A program made the position numbers and the translations under genes. The notes beneath the pieces were generated by a model. It ran no database searches and was not told where the DNA came from. It was given only the letters and a program-made list of their open reading frames with translations. DNA of 64,000 bases. Origin: Brevundimonas sp. G8 (GTDB lineage Bacteria; Pseudomonadota; Alphaproteobacteria; Caulobacterales; Caulobacteraceae). Shown one piece after another: positions 7,260 through 14,484 of the stretch (positions are counted from its first letter, which is position 1; each line of letters opens with the position of its first letter). The stretch spans positions 2,241,604-2,305,603 of the forward strand of contig NZ_LR732816.1 of assembly GCF_902506205.1 (NCBI RefSeq). The letters run 5' to 3'.

Positions 7260-8669
7260 TCACGCCACGACGGCGGCGGCCTCAGGATTGAACAGGGGAT
7301 CGAAGTTGCGCCAGTCGCTGGCGCCCCAGGCCGAGACGCGGGTGACCAGATCGACGATGTTCATCGGCTTGGCGATACAGTCGTCCATGCCGGCCTCTTC
7401 GTACTGGATCAGCTGTTCCGGCAGGGTGTTGGCGGTCAGGGCCAGGATCGGCGTGCGGCCGACCGGACCCGGCAGGGCGCGGATGGCGCGGGTGGCATCG
7501 ACGCCGTCCATCACCGGCATCTGAATATCCATCAGGATCACGTCCCAGTCGCCGTCGCGGGCGGCATCGACCCCTTGCGCGCCGTCGTTAGCGGTGGCGC
7601 AGAGGATGCCCTGGGCGGACATGACGGCCATGACCAGGGCGCGGTTGCTGTCGTGATCGTCGACATAGAGAACGCGCAGGGCGGCGGCGTCTTCGTTGGC
7701 GGGCGCGGGTTCTTCGATGACTGTATCGGGCGTCGGCAGGGGAATGACGTTGTCGGCCGACAGGTCGATCATGTCGTTGACTACGGACAACAGACGCTGG
7801 CCCGCGCCATTGATGCGGGCGGCGTGGTCGGCGTGTTCCTTAACCAGGCCGGCCTTGGACAACAGGTCCGAGAAGCCGATGACGGCGTTCAGCGGTGTGC
7901 GCAGTTCGTGCGACATGTCGGTCAGGAACTTCTGCCGCGCCTCGGCCATGGCGGTCTTCTGCTCGGCGGCGACGCGGGCCTGTTCGGCCTCGACCCGTTC
8001 GGTCACGTCGATCTCGTTCAGCATGACGCCCAGCTGGCCCGTGACCGGATCGATGACCGGGCGGATGTCGAGGTGGTGCCAGCGCAGGCCCTCGCGGGTG
8101 ATGATCTCGCAGACGTCCGAGGACAGGTCGCCTGACAGGGCTGCGGCCAGCATGGGCTGTGCGCGCTCGGGTTCCGCGAACCGGGCCTCGAAGGGATGGG
8201 TGGTCGAGCCATAGGCCGCGAAGGCCGCGGGGTTGGAGAACAGCGGCCGGCCTTCGCTGTCGAACAGGGAGATCAGGGTGGAGGTGTGACGCAGGGCCTC
8301 GACCGCGCGACGCTCCTCGCTCTCGACCTCGATGGGGGCGGCCTCGAACAGCAGGACCGGTGTGCCGTCGTCCAGCCAATGGGTCGAGATGATCGCCGTC
8401 ACCGTCAACGGCCGGCCGTTGGGATAGAAGGTCCAGTGTTCGGACAGGGTCTCGCCGTTCGCCGTCTCGCGCGCCAGGCGTTCGGTGCGGGCCAGGACGG
8501 CGGGGGACATCTGGCTGAAGTCGCGGGCCAGCAGGGCGTCGAGGCTGTCGGAGCCCCACAGATCCAGGGCGGCGGCGTTCGCATAGACGCCTCGCATGGC
8601 GGACGGATCGAACATCCAGATCGGGCGTCGAAGCGCGTCCCAGGCCTGCATTTCCGGCGTGTCTCTCAA
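7260..8669 (-). CDS. PAS-HisKA-receiver protein lacking a HATPase domain
   Basis: This 469-residue protein looks like a hybrid sensor kinase with its engine missing. PAS-like domains cover about residues 10-110 and 125-225, followed by a coiled linker and a dimerisation/phosphoacceptor helix with [19 protein letters not shown] (His254). The second helix ends near residue 305, and after a short proline-rich linker the receiver domain begins at 331 (DD at 337-338, phosphoacceptor Asp381 in LMDIQMPVMDG, Lys434). The roughly 110-residue ATP-binding domain with N, G1 and G2 boxes expected between them is absent, without any frame disruption. It may relay phosphate from another kinase or act as a scaffold. 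A CtrA-like site lies 39-53 bp upstream of the start. Confidence 0.85.
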   Translation of the reverse strand: MRDTPEMQAWDALRRPIWMFDPSAMRGVYANAAALDLWGSDSLDALLARDFSQMSPAVLARTERLARETANGETLSEHWTFYPNGRPLTVTAIISTHWLDDGTPVLLFEAAPIEVESEERRAVEALRHTSTLISLFDSEGRPLFSNPAAFAAYGSTTHPFEARFAEPERAQPMLAAALSGDLSSDVCEIITREGLRWHHLDIRPVIDPVTGQLGVMLNEIDVTERVEAEQARVAAEQKTAMAEARQKFLTDMSHELRTPLNAVIGFSDLLSKAGLVKEHADHAARINGAGQRLLSVVNDMIDLSADNVIPLPTPDTVIEEPAPANEDAAALRVLYVDDHDSNRALVMAVMSAQGILCATANDGAQGVDAARDGDWDVILMDIQMPVMDGVDATRAIRALPGPVGRTPILALTANTLPEQLIQYEEAGMDDCIAKPMNIVDLVTRVSAWGASDWRNFDPLFNPEAAAVVA

Positions 8670-8707
8670 AGCGGCGACGTTACGGATTTCAGAATAGCCG
8701 CAAGGAC

Positions 8708-8722
8708 TTAAGCTTCAGCTAA
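8708..8722 (-). promoter_or_regulatory. CtrA-like site upstream of the kinase-like gene
   Basis: TTAA, seven bases, CTAA matches seven of the eight fixed bases of the CtrA box (TTAA-N7-TTAA) known from Caulobacterales cell-cycle promoters. It lies 39-53 bp upstream of the start codon at 8669, a position suited to CtrA control. It also covers the stop codon of the upstream YkgJ-type gene. A single near match in this much sequence can arise by chance. Confidence 0.35.
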
Positions 8723-9288
8723 GCTGTGGGATCATCCTGGGTTGTCACGGCGTATCGCGCGACGACGCCGTCTGGCTGAAAATCATGCTCGGCCAGCGTA
8801 TCGAGCGAGCGCAGGACGCGGGCCAGGAAGGCGGCAGGATCGCCGTCCTCGATCGCCGGGCGCAGCCATTCGGTGACGACGGCGCGGGCGGGATAGGCGC
8901 CGACCGGGCCGGGAATGCTGAGGGCGACCTCAATCCCCTCGGCGACCCAGCCGGCGACGGTCATGAAGAAGTCGGGCGAGGCCAGGAAATCCGAGCGGCG
9001 CAGGACATACAGGGTGATGATCCCGTCCTCGACCCCGTCGGGGCGGACGATGACGCCGCTGAGGTCCGGCCGCCAGTCGTCCGACAGCTCGACAACGCGC
9101 CACAGGCAGAACCAGATGCGGCAGGTGTTGGGCCGGATCGCGTGGACCGAACAGCCGGCGCCGTCGACGCAATAGGCGCACAGCTCGCCGGTCGGCTTGG
9201 CCAGTTCCGGCAGGTCCAGCGGAATGACCCGGCAGCATTCGACGCAACCGCCGCAGGTCCGGCCGGGGAGGAGGGGAAGTGAGGTCAT
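8719..9288 (-). CDS. YkgJ-family cysteine-cluster protein
   Basis: The N-terminus carries CGGCVECC (Cys12, 15, 18, 19), the CxxCxxCC pattern of YkgJ-type putative zinc/iron-chelating proteins, followed by CAYC, GCSVHAIRPNTCR and WFC, so eight or more cysteines could hold metal or an Fe-S cluster. The remaining half (to residue 189) is a plain alpha/beta region without known motifs. It starts 12 bp after the retropepsin-like gene and is probably in the same transcript. The cellular substrate is unknown for the family. Confidence 0.82.
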   Translation of the reverse strand: MTSLPLLPGRTCGGCVECCRVIPLDLPELAKPTGELCAYCVDGAGCSVHAIRPNTCRIWFCLWRVVELSDDWRPDLSGVIVRPDGVEDGIITLYVLRRSDFLASPDFFMTVAGWVAEGIEVALSIPGPVGAYPARAVVTEWLRPAIEDGDPAAFLARVLRSLDTLAEHDFQPDGVVARYAVTTQDDPTA

Positions 9289-9300
9289 CGCGCCGGATCG

Positions 9301-10149
9301 TCAGTCCGGCGTCTGCCAGACCTTTCGCGCTCCATAGTCGATGGCGAAGCCCCTGTCGCCCAGCCAGTCGATGCCGATGATGGCCAGGGGCGTGTCGGCT
9401 GAGCCCAGGCGGTCGAATACGGGCAGAGCGCCGACCTTGACCGGCGTCGTCGGCCAGCGCCATCGGCCGATCTCCACATCCTCGATCTGCGCCTGACCCA
9501 GATCCAGCGGTTCGCCGTCGATGCCGGTGATCTGACCGCCCGAGGGCAGGGCGTCCGCCTTGATGGCCAGGGCGGCGGCGAAGGCGGGGTTCAGGGTGGT
9601 GTGCTGGGCGCCGGTGTCCAGCAGGCCCCAGCCGGTCGTATCGCCGATGCGGACCGGCAGCAGGATGCGCCAGGGGCGCTGCCATTCCGTCTCGACCGGC
9701 GTCCAGCCCGCCTCGACGGCGCCGCTGGCGCGGACGGACACGCAGGCCTGCGCCGGCCGCCAGACGGCCATGGCCTCGCCGAACAGATCGACGCCGGCCA
9801 GGCCCGCGATGTCGTGGCTGTCGAAGCCCGGGGGCTCGATCTCGGGCGAGACGAAATCGCGCATCTGGATCGGTCCGGCCTCGAAGGCGGCAATGCGATA
9901 GAGATCGACCTGCACCGCGCCGCCCATGCCTTGGGCCTGATCCGGCGACGGCTCGCGCGGCGGAAGCAACAGGGCGATACGCGGGGCGTCCAGTGTGGTG
10001 CCGCTGGACGCCGTGTCCAGCACGAAGGCGAAAGGCCCCTGTCCGTTGACGCGCGCCTGGATGACCGGGCTGTCTCCATCGCCGCGCTCAAGCGCCAGGC
10101 AAGACGGTTCCGTGGCGGCGAGCATCAGGGCCGTGGCGAGTGCGAACAT
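9301..10149 (-). CDS. Secreted retropepsin-like aspartic protease
   Basis: The 282-residue protein starts with a signal-peptide-like helix (MFALATALMLAATEPSCLA). Two aspartyl protease half-motifs follow: VLDTASSGTTLD with Asp45 and LLDTGAQHTTLNP with Asp178, each ahead of a beta-rich lobe, as in two-lobed pepsin-like proteins built from retropepsin-type halves. It is probably periplasmic or outer-envelope located. The first site has Ala where the classic DTG/DSG has Gly, so activity is not assured. It is the first gene of a pair with the YkgJ-type gene. Confidence 0.8.
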   Translation of the reverse strand: MFALATALMLAATEPSCLALERGDGDSPVIQARVNGQGPFAFVLDTASSGTTLDAPRIALLLPPREPSPDQAQGMGGAVQVDLYRIAAFEAGPIQMRDFVSPEIEPPGFDSHDIAGLAGVDLFGEAMAVWRPAQACVSVRASGAVEAGWTPVETEWQRPWRILLPVRIGDTTGWGLLDTGAQHTTLNPAFAAALAIKADALPSGGQITGIDGEPLDLGQAQIEDVEIGRWRWPTTPVKVGALPVFDRLGSADTPLAIIGIDWLGDRGFAIDYGARKVWQTPD

Positions 10150-10220
10150 GGGCGTCCTCCGACCTCAAGGAGGGCCACGCCGCGACGCGGGCGGCAAGTT
10201 AAGCCTTGGTCATGTCGCGC

Positions 10221-10439
10221 TTATCCGAGCGCACGTTCGAGCTGAGCGATGCGGCGGTCCATGTCGGTGACGACGCCTTCGAGCCGGGCCTTTTCGGAGG
10301 CCATGTCGATGGGCGTGCCGTCCTCGTAGGAAATGGTCGCGCCCTTGGCGATCAGGTCCAGCCGATAGATGGCCGTGACGCGCTGGGCCTTGAAGCGTTC
10401 GAGGGCGGCGGAGGCGGCTGGATCGGGCGTCTGGATCAT
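10221..10439 (-). CDS. Small coiled-coil protein, conserved-looking hypothetical
   Basis: The 72-residue product consists of a short helical start, a small beta segment (GATISYEDGTPIDM) and a C-terminal charged helix with heptad-like hydrophobics (LEGVVTDMDRRIAQLERAL). The ATG at 10439 is the first that gives a compact protein; the frame extends upstream only through the start of the divergent glycosyltransferase. I do not recognise a family and there is no operon partner. Confidence 0.6.
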   Translation of the reverse strand: MIQTPDPAASAALERFKAQRVTAIYRLDLIAKGATISYEDGTPIDMASEKARLEGVVTDMDRRIAQLERALG

Positions 10440-10526
10440 GGGCGCGGCTTTTAGCCTATGGCGCCTGCCTGTGGAAACCTGCGTTTGACGCTGAACCCCC
10501 GATAGAATCCCTGTATCCGTTGACGG

Positions 10527-11492
10527 ATGATCGGGCGGTTTCCCATCCTGTATATCGCCGAGGCGGACGCCGAGGACGCCGTGCTGTCCTCGGGCGTGCT
10601 GGCGCATCTGGTCGAGAGCCTGCCGCATGCGACCTTCACCATCGTCGGCTCGGCCGCCAGCGCGCCGCTGTTCGCCGATACGCCGCGCCTGACCAGGCTG
10701 ATCGTGCTGGAGCGCGAGGGTCATTTCGAATGGATCGCCCTGTGGAACCAGGTGCGAGGGACCAAATGGGGTCTGGTCGTGGACATGCGCGGCTCGGACC
10801 TGTCGGGCAAGCTGAGGCGGCACAAGCGGGCGGTGCGGGGCAAGGATGCGCCGGGTCTGCACGCGGTCGAGGCGGCGGCGGCGGTGCTGAAGCTGGAGCC
10901 GGAGGAGATTCCGGGGCCGAAGCTGTTCGTGTCCGACGAGACGATGGCTCAGGTTCAGGCGCTGATGCCGACGATGGGCGGGGACGGACCCATCCTAGCG
11001 GTCGGGCCGGGGGTGGAATGGATGGGCAAGCGCTGGCCCGCCGAACGTTACGCCAAGGTGGCGGCCAAGCTGCTGGCCGACGACGGGCCGCTGGCCGGTG
11101 GCCGGCTGATGATCGTGGGCGAGGAGATCGACCGCGAGGCGGCGCACACCATCCGCTACGCCGTGCCGCGCGCGCGGGTGATCGAGCTGCAGGGTAAGCT
11201 GACACGGCTGCAGACGGCAGCGGCCCTGTCGAAATCGGCGCTGTATGTCGGGGCGGATTCGATCTGGACCCAGCTGGCGGTGGCCTCGGGCGTGCCGGTG
11301 GTGGCGGTGTTCGGCCCGTCGGACGAGGCCGTGCGCGGGCCGTGGAAGGGCGAGGCCGTGCGGGGGCCGCGCACCTATGAAGAGTTCAGGAAACTGGACC
11401 CGCGCCTGAACCAGGCGATCCAGCATATGATGGATCTGCCGTGGGAACGGGTGATGAAGGCGTCGATGCGTCTGTTGAAGGCGCGGGGCTGA
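10527..11492 (+). CDS. Glycosyltransferase family 9 (heptosyltransferase-like)
   Basis: This 321-residue protein has the GT9/heptosyltransferase fold pattern: ILYIAEADAEDAVLSSGVLAHL at the N-terminus, a central VDMRGSDLSG segment, and a C-terminal domain with VGPGVEWMGKRWPAERYAKVA and GADSIWTQLAVASGVPVVAVFGPSD, the last resembling the nucleotide-sugar-binding site of ADP-heptose LPS heptosyltransferases. It probably adds a sugar to the lipopolysaccharide core or another surface glycan. It stands alone and is not beside other LPS genes; the Kdo/lipid A cluster is 42 kb away in the window. Confidence 0.85.
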   Translation: MIGRFPILYIAEADAEDAVLSSGVLAHLVESLPHATFTIVGSAASAPLFADTPRLTRLIVLEREGHFEWIALWNQVRGTKWGLVVDMRGSDLSGKLRRHKRAVRGKDAPGLHAVEAAAAVLKLEPEEIPGPKLFVSDETMAQVQALMPTMGGDGPILAVGPGVEWMGKRWPAERYAKVAAKLLADDGPLAGGRLMIVGEEIDREAAHTIRYAVPRARVIELQGKLTRLQTAAALSKSALYVGADSIWTQLAVASGVPVVAVFGPSDEAVRGPWKGEAVRGPRTYEEFRKLDPRLNQAIQHMMDLPWERVMKASMRLLKARG

Positions 11493-11498
11493 ACCCGA

Positions 11499-11645
11499 TC
11501 TCCCTCCCCGTTCGGGGAGGGGGGCGCGAAGCGGCCGGGTGGGGGCGGCCGGTGATCGCGCGACAGACCTGTGCCGTATTGCCTGGCCCTCCCCACCCGG
11601 TCTCGCCTGCGGCTCGACCCCGCTCCCCGAATGGGGAGGGAGAAG
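11499..11645. repeat. CTCCC-type palindromic intergenic repeat, copy 2
   Basis: The element begins CTCCCTCCCCGTTCGGGGAG and ends with the mirror CTCCCCGAATGGGGAGGGAG, so each end is itself a hairpin and the ends are inverted copies of one another. It fills most of the space between the GT9 gene and the dihydroorotase-like gene. Interior GGCCGGGTGGGGGCGGCCGG and CCCACCCGG are also partly complementary. It belongs with the copy at 5171-5331. Confidence 0.65.
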
Positions 11646-11713
11646 CTTTAGCCGCTTTCGCGAAGGATGCTGCTTCCGCTAGAACCTCGGAAACGTTCGC
11701 AGGAGCCAGCCCC

Positions 11714-13045
11714 ATGACCCAGACCTATGACCTGATCGTCCGTGGCGGCGAGGTGGCCAATCATGCGGGGCGCGGCCTGGCCGACGTCGGGGTGATCGAC
11801 GGCAAGATCGCCTTCATCGGCGACCTGTCCCAGGCCTCGGCCGGCGAGACCTTCGACGCGACGGGCCTGACGGTTCTGCCCGGCGTGATCGACACCCAGG
11901 TCCATTTCCGCGAGCCGGGGCTGGAGTGGAAGGAAGACCTGGAGACCGGGTCGCGCGCGGCAGCCCTGGGCGGCGTCGTCGCCGTGTTCGAGATGCCGAA
12001 CACCAATCCCAACACCACCGACCCGGACACCATGGCAGACAAGCTGGCAAGGGCGAAGGACCGGATGTGGACCGACCACGCCTTCTACGTCGGCGGCACG
12101 CACGAGAACGCGGACTATCTGGGCGAGCTGGAGCGGTTGCCGGGCTGCTGCGGGGTCAAGGTCTTCATGGGCGCCTCGACCGGCGACCTGCTGATCGCCG
12201 ACGACGAGGGGGTGAGGAAGGTCCTGTCGAACGTGCGCCGCCGCGCCACCTTCCATTCCGAGGACGAATACCGGCTGGTCGAGCGGCGGGGCCTGGCCCG
12301 CACCGGCGACTGGACCAGCCACCCCGTGGTCCGCGACGCCGAGAGCGCCATCCGCTCGACCCGACGCCTGGTCGGCCTGGCCCAGGAGACCGGCGCGCGC
12401 ATCCATGTGCTGCACGTCACGACCCGGGACGAGATGGAATATCTGCGCTTGCACAAGGATGTCGCCACCGTCGAGATCACACCCCAGCACCTGACGCTGG
12501 TCGCGCCCGAGGCCTATGAGCGGCTGGGCAGCTACGCCCAGATGAACCCGCCGATCCGGTCGCAGGAGCATGTGGACGCCCTGTGGCTGTGGGGCATGCA
12601 GCAGGGCGTCGCCGACGTGCTGGGGTCCGACCACGCGCCGCATACCAAGGAAGAAAAGGCCAAACCCTATCCGGCCTCGCCGTCGGGGATGCCGGGGGTG
12701 CAGACCCTGGTGCCGCTGATGCTGACGCATGTGGCGAACGGGCGGTTGAGCCTGGAGCGGTTCATCGACCTGACCTCGGCGGGGGCGCAGCGGGTGTTCA
12801 GCACGGCCAACAAGGGGCGGATGGCCGTCAGCTATGACGCCGACCTGACCATCGTGGATCTCAAGGCCAAGAAGACCATCACGCATGACCAGCAGGCGAC
12901 GCGCTGCGGCTGGACCCCGTTCGACGGCGTCGAAGCGACCGGCTGGCCGATGGCGACCATCGTGCGGGGCCGGGTGGTGATGCAGGACGGCGAACTGATC
13001 GGATCGGCGCACGGGCGGCCGGTGCGGTTCATGGAGACGCTGTGA
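11714..13045 (+). CDS. Dihydroorotase-like amidohydrolase
   Basis: The 443-residue protein belongs to the dihydroorotase/hydantoinase amidohydrolases. Visible landmarks are DTQVHFREPG (60-69), GVKVFMGASTGD with the lysine expected to be carboxylated, FHSED, HVLHVTT and VLGSDHAPHTKEEK. The first metal motif reads QVH (Gln62, His64) where functional dihydroorotases have HxH. From memory, a related subgroup common in alphaproteobacteria also has Gln here, so its true reaction is uncertain; it is often annotated dihydroorotase. The ATG at 11714 follows AGGAG by 9 bases. The frame stays open upstream through the repeat, but that is not protein-like. Confidence 0.82.
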   Translation: MTQTYDLIVRGGEVANHAGRGLADVGVIDGKIAFIGDLSQASAGETFDATGLTVLPGVIDTQVHFREPGLEWKEDLETGSRAAALGGVVAVFEMPNTNPNTTDPDTMADKLARAKDRMWTDHAFYVGGTHENADYLGELERLPGCCGVKVFMGASTGDLLIADDEGVRKVLSNVRRRATFHSEDEYRLVERRGLARTGDWTSHPVVRDAESAIRSTRRLVGLAQETGARIHVLHVTTRDEMEYLRLHKDVATVEITPQHLTLVAPEAYERLGSYAQMNPPIRSQEHVDALWLWGMQQGVADVLGSDHAPHTKEEKAKPYPASPSGMPGVQTLVPLMLTHVANGRLSLERFIDLTSAGAQRVFSTANKGRMAVSYDADLTIVDLKAKKTITHDQQATRCGWTPFDGVEATGWPMATIVRGRVVMQDGELIGSAHGRPVRFMETL

Positions 13046-13074
13046 GGTCGCTTCGCTCCGTTCTCCACCTCCAC

Positions 13075-13186
13075 TCCGTCATCCTCGGGCTTGCCCCGAG
13101 GACCGGAAGGTCCGCCGCATTGCGTCGGCGGCGAACGCACAGCCCGATCCGCACCCGGTCCTCGGGTCAAGCCCGAGGATGACGGA
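13075..13186. repeat. GTCATCCTC-family palindromic repeat, copy 1
   Basis: The ends are perfect 19-bp inverted repeats: 13075-13093 (TCCGTCATCCTCGGGCTTG) and 13168-13186. Each arm also folds on itself (CCTCGGG..CCCGAGG). It sits between the dihydroorotase-like gene and the TyrA-type gene. Its last bases supply the ATGACGGAAG that opens a spurious upstream start of the TyrA-type frame. Five further copies with the same GTCATCC/GTCACCC ends occur in this window. Confidence 0.75.
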
Positions 13187-13208
13187 AGTTGGTGGGAAGG
13201 CGCCGGGT

Positions 13209-13946
13209 GTGACGGTGGTGAGGGAACAGCTCGGCCTGATCGGCTTCGGCGCCTTCGGGCGGCTGACGGCGCGACATTTGTCGCCCTGGTTCGACATCCT
13301 CGCCCATGATCCGGCGGCGACGCCTGGAGTCGGGGACGGCGAGGGCGTCGCGACCGTGACCGACCTGGCGACCGCCGCCGCCTGTCCCACGGTGGTGCTG
13401 GCCGTGCCGGTCGAGGCGCTGGAGGCGACGCTGACCGCCATCCGCCCGCACCTGGCGCCCGCTGCCCTGGTCATCGACGTGGGCTCGGTGAAGGTGAAGC
13501 CGGCGCAGGCTATGGCCGACCTCCTGCCGCCCGGCGTGCGGATCGTCGGAACCCACCCGCTTTTCGGTCCGCAGAGCGGCAAGGACGGCATCGCCGGCCT
13601 GCGCATCGCCGTCTGCGAAGTGCGAGGCGGAAAGGACGCCCGCCGCGTCGCCGCCTTCTGCCGCCGGGCGCTGGGGCTGAAGGTCTTTTCAGTCAGTCCC
13701 GAGGATCACGACCGCGAGGCCGCCACCGTCCAGGGCCTGACCCATTTGATCGCCCGCGTCCTGATGGCCATGGAGCCCCTGCCGACGCGCATGACCACCG
13801 CCAGCTTCGACCGGCTGATGCAGGCCGTCGACATGGTCCGCCACGACAGCCCCGCCGTCTTCCGCGCCATCGAACGCGAAAACCCGTTTGCGGCCGAGGT
13901 GCGGGAGCGGTTCTTCGCCCTGGCGGATGAGGCGCGGGGGAGGTAG
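13209..13946 (+). CDS. Prephenate/arogenate dehydrogenase family protein (TyrA-like)
   Basis: The protein has an N-terminal Rossmann motif GLIGFGAFGRL, then VVLAVPVEALE, DVGSVKVKPAQ and GTHPLFGPQSGKDG, which are typical of TyrA-type dehydrogenases that oxidise prephenate or arogenate on the way to tyrosine. The C-terminal helical part is present but short (245 residues in all), like other compact family members. The frame opens at an ATG at 13179 inside the palindromic repeat; I prefer the GTG at 13209 because GGAAGG lies about 9 bases upstream and the protein similarity begins there. GTG at 13215 or 13218 remains possible. Confidence 0.83.
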   Translation: MTVVREQLGLIGFGAFGRLTARHLSPWFDILAHDPAATPGVGDGEGVATVTDLATAAACPTVVLAVPVEALEATLTAIRPHLAPAALVIDVGSVKVKPAQAMADLLPPGVRIVGTHPLFGPQSGKDGIAGLRIAVCEVRGGKDARRVAAFCRRALGLKVFSVSPEDHDREAATVQGLTHLIARVLMAMEPLPTRMTTASFDRLMQAVDMVRHDSPAVFRAIERENPFAAEVRERFFALADEARGR

Positions 13947-13983
13947 GCGTTGCAGATTAAGCGACCATCGGTATGGTCAAGCC

Positions 13984-14484
13984 ATGGCTGCACTCATCAA
14001 ACGAAATACGAAACGTGCGCTGATCGTCACAGCAGCTTTGATCATTGTCGGCTTACTGACATTAAGTCTTACGATCACACGTCCCCCAAGCCGCGATTTA
14101 GCCGATGAGATTGATCGGGCGCTTGAACAAGACCCGTGCATCGGCTCGGTCGAACGCTGGCCGTCGCGATACTATGGTTGGCGGCCAACTTCCTGGTTCT
14201 GGGCGAATGACATTCGAGGGTTGCTTTGGATGGTGAGCGGCCCTTGGCTTGGGTCCGATACCTCCAAAGTCAGTGTTCGTCTCTATCGAGGTGCATCGAA
14301 TGAGGACTACCCTGCGGGGCGTCATTTGCTCCGTGCGGATCAGGATAAGTTTTCGCTCGATAGCTCAAAATTCCTATTCGCTTCTGGTCTATACGATGTG
14401 CGCGCACGCCAAGTGAGGGGTTGGACGTGCGGGACTAGTGACTACCCGGTCGTTGCTTCCATCACATCCCATTCGCGCGAATAA
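13984..14484 (+). CDS. Hypothetical protein with N-terminal membrane anchor, lower GC
   Basis: The 166-residue product begins with basic residues and one hydrophobic helix (about 12-31), followed by a soluble domain with several aromatic residues and two cysteines (CIGSVERWPSRYYGW, WTCGTSDYPV). It may be an exported domain held by a signal anchor. Base composition is distinctly less GC-rich than its neighbours, suggesting recent acquisition. Its 3' end overlaps the convergent alpha/beta hydrolase gene by 23 bp. No family is recognised. Confidence 0.6.
   Translation: MAALIKRNTKRALIVTAALIIVGLLTLSLTITRPPSRDLADEIDRALEQDPCIGSVERWPSRYYGWRPTSWFWANDIRGLLWMVSGPWLGSDTSKVSVRLYRGASNEDYPAGRHLLRADQDKFSLDSSKFLFASGLYDVRARQVRGWTCGTSDYPVVASITSHSRE

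Noticed and set aside
11441-11713. N-terminal extension of the dihydroorotase-like protein
   Set aside because: The extension is the translated CTCCC-type repeat; the ATG at 11714 has an AGGAG and matches the family start.
13179-13208. ATG at 13179 as start of the TyrA-type protein
   Set aside because: It lies inside the palindromic repeat and adds ten residues outside family similarity; the GTG at 13209 has a ribosome site.
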